This document shows positions 1-8,214 of a stretch of 32,148 nt of DNA, piece by piece. Every line of letters starts with the position of its first letter. The stretch's first letter is position 1. The DNA lies in assembly GCA_021845575.1 (NCBI GenBank), contig JAJZVQ010000005.1:1-32148 (forward strand), given 5' to 3'. The stretch comes from Microcaldota archaeon. Its GTDB lineage: Archaea > Micrarchaeota > Micrarchaeia > Micrarchaeales > Micrarchaeaceae. The translations under genes were made by a program, and so were the position numbers. The notes under the pieces were generated by a model. It was not told the origin of the DNA and did not search any database. It saw only the letters and a program-made list of their open reading frames with translations.

Positions 1-1
1 A

Positions 2-190
2 ACTACCTCTGGACAAGGGGAAAGTCACGCCTTCGGAGATATTATAAGACCTCAATTACAGGAGGCGGATGTCGCTGAACGAGGAACTATACTTGGTGTT
101 TTCAATCAAAAAGCACCATTGGAAGCCACTACCTTCAGGTATGGGAGGAGGTCACTTGTTTATGTTGATTCTGCATTAATAATAAGATGA
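2..190 (+). CDS. C-terminal fragment of an unidentified protein (5' end outside window)
   Basis: An open frame enters from the left edge and runs 62 codons to a TGA at 188-190. The visible tail reads smoothly as protein, with a stretch ending GRRSLVYVDSALIIR. I do not recognise the family. The HIT-family gene starts 22 bases downstream on the same strand, so the two may be co-transcribed. It could also be a chance open frame, but the codon use and lack of stops fit real coding. Confidence 0.5.
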   Translation, partial: TTSGQGESHAFGDIIRPQLQEADVAERGTILGVFNQKAPLEATTFRYGRRSLVYVDSALIIR

Positions 191-211
191 ATTAATTAAC
201 AGAGGGTAAGA

Positions 212-664
212 ATGAAAAGAGCAAATGAAGAGTACGGCGAATGCAGATTCTGCAATATCATAAATTCAAAGGAACCTGACTACAAGGTATTTGAAAATGA
301 TATTTCCCTGGCATTTCTGGATAAAAGGCCCTTGTTTATCGGGCATACCCTCCTTGTTCCAAAAAAACACATCGAAACGTTATACGATATGCCCAATGAG
401 ATTATAGGCGGATTGTTTTCAGATGTAAAATTTGTCGCAAAAGGGGTCGAACTTGCAATGCACGCGGACGGCACATTCATAGCAATAAACAATAGGGTCA
501 GCCAAAGCGTACCTCACCTGCATGTTCACATCGTGCCAAGGAAATACAACGAGCGTCTGAAAGGATTTTTTTGGCCAAGGACAGAATACAAAAACGAGAA
601 CGAGGCAATAAAAGTAATGGATTCGATAAAGAAAGAATTGGCGTTGCTAAAAAAACAGGAATAA
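212..664 (+). CDS. HIT-family nucleotide hydrolase/transferase
   Basis: This 150-residue protein carries the histidine-triad motif PHLHVHIVPR (H102, H104, H106; the middle histidines are the nucleophile/phosphate-binding residues in the family). An N-terminal CxxC (C11, C14) plus H53 in KKHIETL matches the zinc site of many HIT proteins. HIT proteins of this branch hydrolyse dinucleoside polyphosphates or nucleoside phosphoramidates in the cytoplasm; the exact substrate cannot be read from sequence. Length is typical of the family. The start follows a GAGGGT-like ribosome binding site at 202-207. It converges with the ERCC4 nuclease gene, leaving 9 bases between the stops. Confidence 0.93.
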   Translation: MKRANEEYGECRFCNIINSKEPDYKVFENDISLAFLDKRPLFIGHTLLVPKKHIETLYDMPNEIIGGLFSDVKFVAKGVELAMHADGTFIAINNRVSQSVPHLHVHIVPRKYNERLKGFFWPRTEYKNENEAIKVMDSIKKELALLKKQE

Positions 665-673
665 GTGCATCGC

Positions 674-1318
674 TTAATCCGCAGTATATTTGCCGTCTAT
701 TATCCTTTTTACCATCTCGGCTTTTTTCCTGCCTATCTTTTCAACTTTCATTATGTCGGATATGTCGGCGTTTGCGAGATTGCCTATGCTCTTAAAGTGC
801 TTAAGGATTGATTTTGCAAGCTTCGGGCCTATGCCAGGCAGGTTTCCAATCACGAATTCCCTGAACTGATCGTCGGTATAAGCTCTTTTTCCCCCTTTCA
901 GCGAGGGGATTCTGTTTTCGTCAATCTGTTCCCGCTTTGCCAGCATTAAAAGGATATCTGCAGTATCCTCTATTCCTTCAGAGAATATTACCTGCATTCC
1001 ATATCTCAGATACAGCGAGATTACCGCACCTCTTATGGAATTATAGTTTAGCGAAAATTCTTTTTTGTCCCCTTCAATCAGGACGATTGGAAACTCGTAT
1101 GTTTCTTTCAGCGACTTGACTTGCTCAAACAGCCTTCCAGTCACAATTGACGATTCGAAATCATGTACGGTCTTTCTTTCTATGCACACCCTATCGGATA
1201 TGATATAATCCCCGACATTCAATGTTTTTATCTCCACATTCCCGATAGCAGATTCAAGTGCTGCAAGCAGTTCCGTATTCCTTTCCCTGCTATCCACAAC
1301 AATCCTGATTTCTTCCAT
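674..1318 (-). CDS. XPF/ERCC4-type structure-specific nuclease with C-terminal tandem helix-hairpin-helix
   Basis: The 214-residue protein has an N-terminal ERCC4 nuclease domain with its active-site signature: D9 in VDSRE, GDY at 36-38, and the ERKTVHDF motif (E47-R48-K49, D53). Residues about 155-214 form an (HhH)2 DNA-binding domain (LPGIGPKLAK and VEKIGRKKAE hairpins). This is the short archaeal XPF arrangement without the Hef helicase. Family members cut 3'-flap and fork DNA as dimers in repair and fork restart. The gene starts 4 bases after the stop of the upstream membrane-protein gene on the same strand, so it is probably translated from that mRNA, an odd pairing of functions. PCNA binding is usual for short XPF proteins, but I see no clear PIP box at the extreme C-terminus. 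Confidence 0.93.
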   Translation of the reverse strand: MEEIRIVVDSRERNTELLAALESAIGNVEIKTLNVGDYIISDRVCIERKTVHDFESSIVTGRLFEQVKSLKETYEFPIVLIEGDKKEFSLNYNSIRGAVISLYLRYGMQVIFSEGIEDTADILLMLAKREQIDENRIPSLKGGKRAYTDDQFREFVIGNLPGIGPKLAKSILKHFKSIGNLANADISDIMKVEKIGRKKAEMVKRIIDGKYTAD

Positions 1319-1322
1319 TGTT

Positions 1323-3731
1323 TCACTTCCTTTTTGTGAAGGTTATATTCCTTATCAAAACATAAGTGGAATTGGAATTTGTCGAAAAGAGCAGGACATT
1401 CGGATTTGGTCCTGAGACAAAGGTCGTGTTCAGCGTATAATCCTCAAGTTTGTTTGTAGTGTTGAACGTGGCGATTGGAGTTTCTCTCCCCTGTCTGTTA
1501 ATAGTATACAGTCCGAGTTTTGTAGGAGGATAATATCCGTTAGATTGGGCGTATGTTTCGGCCTGGAAAGTTATTGTTGTATTTATCGGAGAGGATTCTC
1601 CTGTAATTATTTTCTGCCGCATGTTAGTCGTATTTGCATATGGGGCGTAAAGAAGTACCATTCCAAGGTTTAAGGGAACCCACAATACCTCGTTGCTTCC
1701 ATTGATAAATACCTGTTGGGGTGACCAGTCCGTCAGTATGGGATATGCCACATAGCTTCTGAATACGCTTCTGTTTATTGCTTGGGTGGTGGGATAAAAC
1801 AGGGTAAAGTTGCTCAAAATCGGCTGTCCGAAGACGCCAGTTGTATAATTAAACAGTTGGGCAAAATCACTTTCGTTGAATGCATTTTCCTCGATAGTTA
1901 CAAATGCGGTATTATAATTGTAAAGGGTAAACAGCGTCTGATTCGTGAAGTTTTCATTGATTGGCGATTGGTAGATCATGCTACCGGAAAGCTGCAGGTT
2001 ATACGCCTGCACGACCAAAGGTATATTAAACAGATATTCCTCCTGCGTATTATTCTGCCTTGTTAAATACCCTCCGACCAGCGGCTTATGCGTTATTGCC
2101 GTATAGTAAGTGGCTTCTCCCGGATACAGGGCGGGATGGGAGGAGGTAGGATTTGAAAGTGCAGGCAGATTTAGCGTGGTAAAATTCAGGGAATAGTTTC
2201 CTATGGCATAATAATATTGCGGAGTGATTATTTTCGTGGTCACGATTGCCGCCACGCTTCCCGACATTATTCCATTCGATTCTATCAGGATTATGGCACC
2301 TATTGCGGCTACTGCAAGAATTTTTTTGCTGTTTGACTTGAATTTTTCCAAAACAGAATTCATGCCGAAAGCGGCGATTACCGCAATGGCCATCTCTACA
2401 GCAAGATCAAATCTTCCAGGTTCCCTAAACACATTGAATAACGGGATTTTGCTATAAAAATAATATATTCCGGGTATGTCGTTTCCCAGACACGCTTGCA
2501 TTGCGGCATTGGATGAGAGACATGTTGAATTGATCTGGCCAAGATTGCCCACCTGTATGTAAGGGCCGAGAGCCATCCATCCAAACACCAGTGCAATCGA
2601 TATCCAAAGAATGCTCCTTCTGCGTTCTTTGTATATGCCATAGATTGCCAGAATAATTACCGTATATCCGACATAAGAGGTTGTCTCAGTGAAGTTCCCC
2701 GAGAAGATATAACTGTAGCTTGATGATAGACTATGCGCAAGCCCGTTGTAGGAACTGGGCAGGAAAAACGAAAGGAGATTATCGCTCCATGTCATAATAT
2801 TTGCGGGGGTGCTTGCCTGGTTTATGAAAGAAAGCGAGCTTTGGTTTAATCCGCTCAGTATGGGGATAAAACCAAAAGAACCCGAGACAAATGCCACCAG
2901 AACAAAGATTCCCATACCTAAAAGGAATGTTTTACTCAAAACCTTTGTCCGTTCCCGCTTCTGCAGTATGAAGAATATGAATATAACAATGAATATCAAA
3001 ATCAGCATTATGCCCTGCTCTATATCTCCCATAAACACCGCAAGCATGAACGATAAGCCAAGAGCTATCGGATAGACAATTGACCTCAGAGAAAGCTTCT
3101 GTTCTCCGTTGATAATTTTCAAGAAGAAGTATACCGACAGCGGCACAAATCCTATAAACATCCAATCAATATGGGAAAGCGATTGCGCTATATGAAACGC
3201 GCTGAACGTAAAGATTGCTCCGGCAATGAAGGAAGCATAGCTATTCTTGACCAAATACTCCGCAAGTGCAAACATCCCCAATCCGGATACCATAAAACCG
3301 GCAAAAAACAGAACATTATACGCGAATATCAGGTTTATTAATTGAAATGGCACTGAAATTAAGGAACTTATCGGCGCCATTGTCTGGAATATAAGGCTGG
3401 CGCCTATGGGCGGATACAAAAGGTACGTATACCATATGCTGCTGTGCAGCGTGAATGTGGCATAGCCGACCCACCAGATATCCCACAGATTTTGGTACGT
3501 GTCGCCGCCGACTCCCGGCGCCACGGTAGTGATGTGGGATGTTAAAGGCACAAAAATGATCAGAGCGATTATCAGGTAGATTAAGGAAACGAAAAAATAC
3601 TTCATAAAATTCTTTTTTATTCTGCATTGCTTTCCGGTGTGCATTTTTTCTTTCAATTCCCTTATTTTTTCCTTTATTTTATCCTCTTCTTCCGCTATGC
3701 TCTTTTCGTCTTTTATTTCTTTATCAAACAT
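1323..3731 (-). CDS. Large multi-spanning membrane protein, probable GT-C-type glycosyltransferase
   Basis: This 802-residue protein has a charged, coiled-coil-like cytoplasmic N-terminus (about 1-44). About a dozen membrane segments follow between residues 45 and about 490, then a long extracytoplasmic domain rich in N-x-S/T sequons (about 500-800) ending in basic residues. The first outer loop contains GGDTYQNLWDIWW, with acidic residues D77 and D84 placed as in the catalytic loop 1 of GT-C enzymes using polyprenyl-phosphate sugars. The SHIDWMFIGFVPL segment also resembles the family. Activity and substrate are inferred; an oligosaccharyltransferase- or mannosyltransferase-like role at the cell surface is likely. 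A divergent GT2/flippase operon lies just upstream, consistent with surface glycan work. The ERCC4 nuclease gene follows 4 bases downstream. Confidence 0.65.
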   Translation of the reverse strand: MFDKEIKDEKSIAEEEDKIKEKIRELKEKMHTGKQCRIKKNFMKYFFVSLIYLIIALIIFVPLTSHITTVAPGVGGDTYQNLWDIWWVGYATFTLHSSIWYTYLLYPPIGASLIFQTMAPISSLISVPFQLINLIFAYNVLFFAGFMVSGLGMFALAEYLVKNSYASFIAGAIFTFSAFHIAQSLSHIDWMFIGFVPLSVYFFLKIINGEQKLSLRSIVYPIALGLSFMLAVFMGDIEQGIMLILIFIVIFIFFILQKRERTKVLSKTFLLGMGIFVLVAFVSGSFGFIPILSGLNQSSLSFINQASTPANIMTWSDNLLSFFLPSSYNGLAHSLSSSYSYIFSGNFTETTSYVGYTVIILAIYGIYKERRRSILWISIALVFGWMALGPYIQVGNLGQINSTCLSSNAAMQACLGNDIPGIYYFYSKIPLFNVFREPGRFDLAVEMAIAVIAAFGMNSVLEKFKSNSKKILAVAAIGAIILIESNGIMSGSVAAIVTTKIITPQYYYAIGNYSLNFTTLNLPALSNPTSSHPALYPGEATYYTAITHKPLVGGYLTRQNNTQEEYLFNIPLVVQAYNLQLSGSMIYQSPINENFTNQTLFTLYNYNTAFVTIEENAFNESDFAQLFNYTTGVFGQPILSNFTLFYPTTQAINRSVFRSYVAYPILTDWSPQQVFINGSNEVLWVPLNLGMVLLYAPYANTTNMRQKIITGESSPINTTITFQAETYAQSNGYYPPTKLGLYTINRQGRETPIATFNTTNKLEDYTLNTTFVSGPNPNVLLFSTNSNSTYVLIRNITFTKRK

Positions 3732-3885
3732 TCGATCACAACAAAAAAAGGTATTTCATAAACGTGCGAATAAAAACAATAATAAAAACAACAATAAACT
3801 ATAAATAAGAAGATTAATATTATTACTGGTAATTAAAAAAATTATTACTAAAAAAATTATCGCCGAATCAAAAATTGGTAATGAG
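3732..3885. promoter_or_regulatory. Divergent intergenic promoter region
   Basis: This 154-base, almost GC-free spacer separates the leftward membrane-protein gene from the rightward GT2 gene. It holds a TATA-like ACTATAAATAAG at about 3798-3809 for the rightward gene. It also has short A/T-rich near-repeats: AATAAAAACAA written twice in tandem near 3772-3795, and TAAAAAAATTAT twice near 3834-3860. No ORF or RNA gene is apparent. Confidence 0.4.
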
Positions 3886-4587
3886 ATGGAATATTCGGAT
3901 CTCACTGTTGTAATACCTACGCTTAACGAGGAAAAAAATATAGGATTGCTCATGGGGAAACTTCAGGATAGCTACAAGGGAATTAACATAATCGTATCGG
4001 ACGACGGATCTTCTGACGGCACAAAAGGCATCGTCAACAAATTCGCAAAAGACAACGGCAGAATAATGTTTTTAGACAGGTCTTTAGACATGATCCATGG
4101 CTTAACCATCAGCGTCATCGATGCGGCAGAGCTTACTAAAACAAGATATCTGGTGGTAATGGACGGGGACATGCAGCATCCTGCAGAAGTCGTTGAAAAA
4201 ATATACAAATCCTTATTAGAAGGAAACGATATTGTGGTAGGGGTAAGAAAGAAGGTTGAAAAATGGGGAATATGGCGCCATCTCATATCCATCAGCGCGT
4301 CATCGCTTTCGCATCTTGTTTTTAAGTTAAGACGAAAAAGGACGGTAAGCGACATGCTCTCGGGTTTTTTCGGAATAAAAACCGCATTATTTAAAGATAT
4401 TATCAAAAATAATAAAAGCAGTTTTGTTTTTAAGGGCTATAAAGTGCTCATAGACATATTGAGAAATGTAAACAACAATGCGAAGATCGCGGAAATACCC
4501 TATGTAACGTTCCATGAAAGGACCTTGGGCAAATCAAAGTTCAGGTATTCGCTGGTATTGAATCTTATAGAATCCCTGTTAAAATGA
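3886..4587 (+). CDS. Family 2 glycosyltransferase, dolichyl-phosphate mannosyltransferase-like
   Basis: The 233-residue GT-A fold protein shows the GT2 landmarks: VVIPTLNEEKNI at 8-19, SDDGSSDG at 38-45 for nucleotide binding, the DxD metal site in MDGDMQHP (D93, D95), and a late FHERTLGKSKF (209-219) typical of Dpm1/DPMS enzymes. There are no C-terminal membrane helices, so it is the soluble or peripheral form. Such enzymes load a sugar from a nucleotide donor onto dolichyl phosphate on the cytoplasmic face, feeding GT-C transferases. The neighbours fit: a flippase begins 13 bases downstream and a GT-C-like protein is divergent upstream. The sugar specificity is not readable. Confidence 0.88.
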   Translation: MEYSDLTVVIPTLNEEKNIGLLMGKLQDSYKGINIIVSDDGSSDGTKGIVNKFAKDNGRIMFLDRSLDMIHGLTISVIDAAELTKTRYLVVMDGDMQHPAEVVEKIYKSLLEGNDIVVGVRKKVEKWGIWRHLISISASSLSHLVFKLRRKRTVSDMLSGFFGIKTALFKDIIKNNKSSFVFKGYKVLIDILRNVNNNAKIAEIPYVTFHERTLGKSKFRYSLVLNLIESLLK

Positions 4588-4600
4588 AAAAAGTGTTTTT

Positions 4601-6214
4601 TTGGCAATTGATGAAAAGGAAATTCCGCAAAGTACGCTGGAGATAGGCAGCAAGGCTATGAATGTGGCAAGCTTCATACTTGGGGGCAAGGTCATTTCGC
4701 TTCTGCTCCTTGCCGCTTCGTTTATAATTGTGGTAAGGCTTCTCGGCCCTTCGAATTACGGCCTTTACATATTGGTGCTGGCGACTGTCGGATTTTTCGG
4801 TGCGATTGGAAACTTTGGAGTAGGTTCCGCTTTCAACAAATTCATACCCGAATACAGGGTAAAAAACAGGATAGGAGAAATCGAAAAAATCCTCGCGAAC
4901 GGCTTTGCGATAATTTTAATTTCCAATATTGTGCTTATCCTAATTATTTTATTTTTAAGCGGTTTCTTTGCGAATACCTCCTTCCACAATTTCCAAATAC
5001 CTGCAGGCAGTAATCAGGCATATTCCTACTCATATATAGTAATGCTTATCCAGATCGGCTCTCTCTCTTTGATAACAGGCATGCTTTACAATATCTCCAT
5101 TGATGCGCTCATAGGATTCCAAAAGGGCAAGCATCTGGCGATTTCAACCATAGTGCTCGCCTTGGTGCAGTCGGTATTGAGCATAGTGCTCATATTTGCA
5201 GGCTTTGGGGCTCTTGCGCCGTTATTAGGGTATATTGCCGGGCTTCTGGCTGCCTTCCTTGTAGCCGTTTATTTTCTCTACATTCCGAATAAACTCAGGA
5301 TCGTGCGTCCGAGCTTCGAAGGCATAAAGAAATTAATCAGGTTTTCGTGGCCGATTGCGGTATCCAATTTTTTTGGCACGGTCATGAACAATTTAATACT
5401 CATTATCTTGGGATTGTTCGCAGTTGCAGCCGTTATAGGGAATCTCGGGGTTGCGGTCAAAACAGGTTCTTTGATAGATCTTATAAGTGGTTCCATAAGC
5501 ATATCCCTGATACCCGCATTCTCGATAGGGTTCATGAACGAGAAGATCAAAAAGAGCATAGGCAAGATGTATTCTTATTCGGTATACTTCTCGTTTGTTT
5601 TCCTGACTCCGATGATTGCCGCGCTCGTGGTGTTCTCAAAACAAATCTCTTATACCGCATTTGGCGGGGTGTATGCCCTTGCTCCTGAGTATATAGCGGT
5701 ATTCGGAATTGGATTTTTAATAGGGATATTCAGCATGTACAACTCGCAATTGCTTATCAGCGCCAATAAGGTAAGAAAATTATTGAAATATAATATCATA
5801 ATAGTAATTATCCAGCTGGCTCTGATTCCGGTATTGATTCCGACATTGGGAGGGCTGGGAGCTGCGATGCTCACATTTCTTGTAGGGCCGATAATAATGA
5901 ATATAGTCATGGCAACTGTCTTAAGGAAAGAGTTTGCGATAAGCTTCAAAGCCTCAAAGCTTTTCAGGCTGATGGTTGCGAATCTGGCGGTAGTGCTTGC
6001 ATTTTTGCCGGTTTTCCTGTTCCTGCAAAGTCATTACATACTACAGATAGCGCTTGCAGTTATAATTGTGTTTGTGCTGTATCCTCCGCTGCTTGCAATA
6101 ACAAAAGCCGTCGGAAAAAATGAGATTGATATCATGTACAATATGACAAGCAAAATCCCGATAGTGAATAAGATAATACCTTATGTACTTGCATATTCAA
6201 AATATTTTATGTGA
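4601..6214 (+). CDS. Polysaccharide/lipid-linked oligosaccharide flippase (MOP superfamily, Wzx-like)
   Basis: This is a 537-residue, highly hydrophobic protein with about 12-14 predicted membrane helices. Its N-terminal GGKVISLLLLAASFIIVVRLLGPSNYGLY block is characteristic of RfbX/Wzx-type exporters, and residues 70-90 carry the usual GVGSAFNKFIPEYR loop. Family members flip undecaprenyl- or dolichyl-linked glycans across the membrane. The only start upstream of M20 is TTG at 4601; M20 (position 4658) is the alternative. It sits between GT2 and ThpR, and its TGA overlaps the region immediately before the thpR ATG. Together with GT2 and the divergent GT-C protein it forms a small surface-glycosylation locus. 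Confidence 0.88.
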   Translation: MAIDEKEIPQSTLEIGSKAMNVASFILGGKVISLLLLAASFIIVVRLLGPSNYGLYILVLATVGFFGAIGNFGVGSAFNKFIPEYRVKNRIGEIEKILANGFAIILISNIVLILIILFLSGFFANTSFHNFQIPAGSNQAYSYSYIVMLIQIGSLSLITGMLYNISIDALIGFQKGKHLAISTIVLALVQSVLSIVLIFAGFGALAPLLGYIAGLLAAFLVAVYFLYIPNKLRIVRPSFEGIKKLIRFSWPIAVSNFFGTVMNNLILIILGLFAVAAVIGNLGVAVKTGSLIDLISGSISISLIPAFSIGFMNEKIKKSIGKMYSYSVYFSFVFLTPMIAALVVFSKQISYTAFGGVYALAPEYIAVFGIGFLIGIFSMYNSQLLISANKVRKLLKYNIIIVIIQLALIPVLIPTLGGLGAAMLTFLVGPIIMNIVMATVLRKEFAISFKASKLFRLMVANLAVVLAFLPVFLFLQSHYILQIALAVIIVFVLYPPLLAITKAVGKNEIDIMYNMTSKIPIVNKIIPYVLAYSKYFM

Positions 6215-6218
6215 TGAG

Positions 6219-6740
6219 ATGAAGACAAGGGCATTCATAGCCATTGACATACCCGAAAGCATCAAAGGCAAAATATATATGCCAGAAATCGAAAATGCCA
6301 AAATAAGCGGCAAACAGCTCCACATAACCCTGATATTTTTAGGATATGTTGACGAAAACGAGATAGAAGAAATCAAAAAGATTATTTCATCATTAAAACA
6401 AAAGCCTTTTTTGGTATCCCTCAAGGGAATGGGTTTCTTCGCATCGGGCAGCCATGGCGTAGTATTCGCAAACGTAGAAAAGGGAAAAGAGGAGATAACC
6501 GGAATTTACGCCGAAATAACGGACAGATTGGGCAGCCAAGCATCAAAAGAGTTTATTCCGCATGTAACCGTACTGCGTTTGAAAAACATAAAATCAAAAA
6601 AAGAGATAATCGAAAAGCTCGCTAGAACGAAAAACGACGCCTTCGGCAGTTTTTTGTGCAACGAAATAAAGCTCAAGAAAAGCACGCTCGGAAGGGATGG
6701 AGCGGTGTACGAAGACTTGTTCGTCAAGGAGCTGCATTGA
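6219..6740 (+). CDS. thpR: RNA 2',3'-cyclic phosphodiesterase (ThpR/LigT family)
   Basis: The 173-residue 2H phosphoesterase has both catalytic HxT motifs: H35-I-T37 in QLHITLIFLG and H115-V-T117 in FIPHVTVLRL. The N-terminal MKTRAFIAIDIP is the standard ThpR opening, so the ATG at 6219 is chosen over an upstream in-frame ATG at 6183 that lies inside the flippase gene. ThpR hydrolyses 2',3'-cyclic phosphate RNA ends to 2'-phosphate; archaeal members can also join tRNA halves in vitro. It follows the flippase stop by 4 bases and overlaps the convergent gene by 17 bases at the 3' end. Confidence 0.93.
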   Translation: MKTRAFIAIDIPESIKGKIYMPEIENAKISGKQLHITLIFLGYVDENEIEEIKKIISSLKQKPFLVSLKGMGFFASGSHGVVFANVEKGKEEITGIYAEITDRLGSQASKEFIPHVTVLRLKNIKSKKEIIEKLARTKNDAFGSFLCNEIKLKKSTLGRDGAVYEDLFVKELH

Positions 6741-7278
6741 CCTTTTGGATATTCAACTCCCCCGGTCTGTAAATCCTGTCCAATAAAAGAATATTGAGAC
6801 TCATTCCCTGATGTGCATCTATCGCGACATGCCGTATCTGGTTTCCAAAGAGATCGGCTTCCATTATCGGAATGTTTTTCCTTTCAAATAATTTTATCAA
6901 TGATTTTACAATTTCATAATTCTGGTTATTCTGCAATCCTATCATCCTAGCTTCCAGATTGCCCCCTTTTATTTTTTCTATTTCTTTTGCAGCATCGAAA
7001 TTGCTTATTCTTGCAACAAACAATTCACCGGAATTAATGTTATATACCGATACAAGCAGATCATTGGTAAGATTTGGCGCGGCGATATACCGTTTGCCAA
7101 TCTTTTCGTCGTATCTGATTTGAAGCACGCCCTCTTTTTCCAGATATTCGCAACTGCCGTTCTCGTCCATCTTTGACTTTGAAATATGCGGCCTGTCCTT
7201 GAAATTCAGGGTTAACACGGCCGTGTTAACATCATTTTGCGACAGTTTATCTTCAAGTTCTTTTCCGAATCCCCACAT
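6724..7278 (-). CDS. Conserved hypothetical protein, possibly CheD-like fold
   Basis: The 184-residue soluble protein starts at ATG 7276-7278 behind an AAAGTGGTGG ribosome binding site. A longer frame beginning at 7356 runs through a tandem repeat and is not supported as translated. The C-terminal half (GGNLEARMIG, then EADLFGNQIRHVAIDAHQGMS and LLDRIYRPGEL) resembles in layout the end of CheD-type glutamine deamidases, where a GG..R..F....G segment follows a basic helix. I see no convincing catalytic Cys/His pair: the only cysteine is C43, in SCEYLE. I treat the family as unknown. It converges on thpR with a 17-base overlap and its promoter region has been tandemly duplicated. Confidence 0.75.
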   Translation of the reverse strand: MWGFGKELEDKLSQNDVNTAVLTLNFKDRPHISKSKMDENGSCEYLEKEGVLQIRYDEKIGKRYIAAPNLTNDLLVSVYNINSGELFVARISNFDAAKEIEKIKGGNLEARMIGLQNNQNYEIVKSLIKLFERKNIPIMEADLFGNQIRHVAIDAHQGMSLNILLLDRIYRPGELNIQKVNAAP

Positions 7279-7643
7279 TTCCACCACTTTGCGACCATTA
7301 ATTGAATATCTATCATCAAATAATAAATTTATGTTTAATTGAATATCTATCATCAAATAATAAATTTATGTATTTTCATACTATGATTGGAAATCGTGTT
7401 TCCTGCTATTTTTTGCAAAATAATCAGAAAATATAAAAGGATAGGCATAAAAGCCAACTTTTTAAGGCCGATTTATTGCGAATGGTTTTTATTTCTTTAT
7501 CTCCATAATTTTATAGATATTTTTTGTTGGAGTTTTAAAAAAACATTATTTTTACGAAAAACATATAGTAATTTGTCTGTGTATAACTAATATCTTAATT
7601 TAAACTTATTGTTTTAAATATATTGACATTTAAAGTGGGTCTT
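7279..7643. promoter_or_regulatory. 365-base AT-rich spacer between divergent genes
   Basis: The left end holds the 37-bp tandem duplication upstream of the leftward gene. The right end holds the rpoD promoter region, with TATA-like TTTAAATATATT at about 7614-7625 and TAATTTAAACTTATT at about 7597-7611, and a GTGGGT ribosome-binding-like element at 7635-7640. A 67-codon open frame at 7387-7590 has no ribosome binding site and an implausible composition (many F, I, K, Y), and is not called. I see no structured RNA in the middle. Confidence 0.45.
7298..7371. repeat. Exact 37-bp tandem duplication (two copies) in a promoter region
   Basis: Bases 7298-7334 are repeated without a mismatch at 7335-7371. 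On the minus strand each unit reads ACATAAATTTATTATTTGAT and onward, so each carries a TATA-like AT-rich element upstream of the leftward hypothetical gene starting at 7278. The duplication extends the open frame artificially to 7356. It may give the gene two promoters or alter spacing. Confidence 0.9.
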
Positions 7644-8213
7644 ATGAAAGTCGAGGTAAAAGAAGATTCTGAAAAGGTATACAAGTTTATACTGGAGGAA
7701 GTCGACAGTTCGTTTGTAAATGCCTTGAGAAGGGCTGCGATAAACAGAGTGGAGACTTTCGCAATGGACAAGGTAATGTTTTATGAAAACACAAGCGTGA
7801 TGTTCGATGAATACATAGCGCATAGAATCGGACTTATACCAATAACTACACCAAGCAAGGGGTATAATAAAAATGATGAAATATTGTTTACGTTAGAGGT
7901 CGAAGGCCCATGCGTAGTATATTCAAAGGACTTTAAAAGTTCAGACAAGGAGGTAAAGATTGCCAATCCAAATATACCCATAATAAAACTAACGGAAGAA
8001 CAGAGATTGAGATTGGAAGCGAAGGCCATAATAGGAAATTCCGCAATGCACGCAAAGTTCCAGCCCGGCTTCGTGACGTTCAATCAAACTGACGAAGACA
8101 AGTTTGAGTTTTATGTTGAGCCGTTTGGCCAGATGCCGCCAAAAACTATAGTATTAAAAGCCATAGATGCAATAAAAAATGAGATTAAAGAATTGGAAAA
8201 AGAGGCTAAATAA
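7644..8213 (+). CDS. rpoD: DNA-directed RNA polymerase subunit D (Rpo3), short form without Fe-S domain
   Basis: The 189-residue homologue of Rpb3/alpha NTD has the family signatures FVNALRRAAINRVETFAMD near the N-terminus, DEYIAHRIGLIPI in the middle, and EGPCVVYSKDFKSSD before the insertion domain. Subunit D dimerises with L and nucleates polymerase assembly. Many archaeal D subunits carry a ferredoxin-like domain with cluster-binding cysteines; here the protein is about 70 residues shorter and has only one cysteine, so that domain and cluster are absent. ATG 7644 is chosen over an upstream TTG at 7623, because it has GTGGGT 3 bases before it and starts MKVEVKEDSEKVYKF. It heads the classical cluster; tRNA-Leu begins 1 base after its stop. 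Confidence 0.96.
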   Translation: MKVEVKEDSEKVYKFILEEVDSSFVNALRRAAINRVETFAMDKVMFYENTSVMFDEYIAHRIGLIPITTPSKGYNKNDEILFTLEVEGPCVVYSKDFKSSDKEVKIANPNIPIIKLTEEQRLRLEAKAIIGNSAMHAKFQPGFVTFNQTDEDKFEFYVEPFGQMPPKTIVLKAIDAIKNEIKELEKEAK

Positions 8214-8214
8214 T

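Noticed and set aside
6183-6218. N-terminal extension of ThpR from an upstream ATG
   Set aside because: It lies inside the flippase gene; the family start MKTRAFIAIDIP is at 6219.
7279-7356. N-terminal extension of the leftward hypothetical protein
   Set aside because: It is translated from the 37-bp tandem repeat with a TTG start, while ATG 7278 has a GGTGG ribosome binding site.
7298-7371. CRISPR array
   Set aside because: The two copies are adjacent without spacers; no array with regular spacers was seen anywhere in the window.
7387-7590. 67-codon open frame between divergent genes
   Set aside because: No ribosome binding site, composition dominated by F/I/K/Y as expected from translated AT-rich non-coding DNA, and no recognisable motif.
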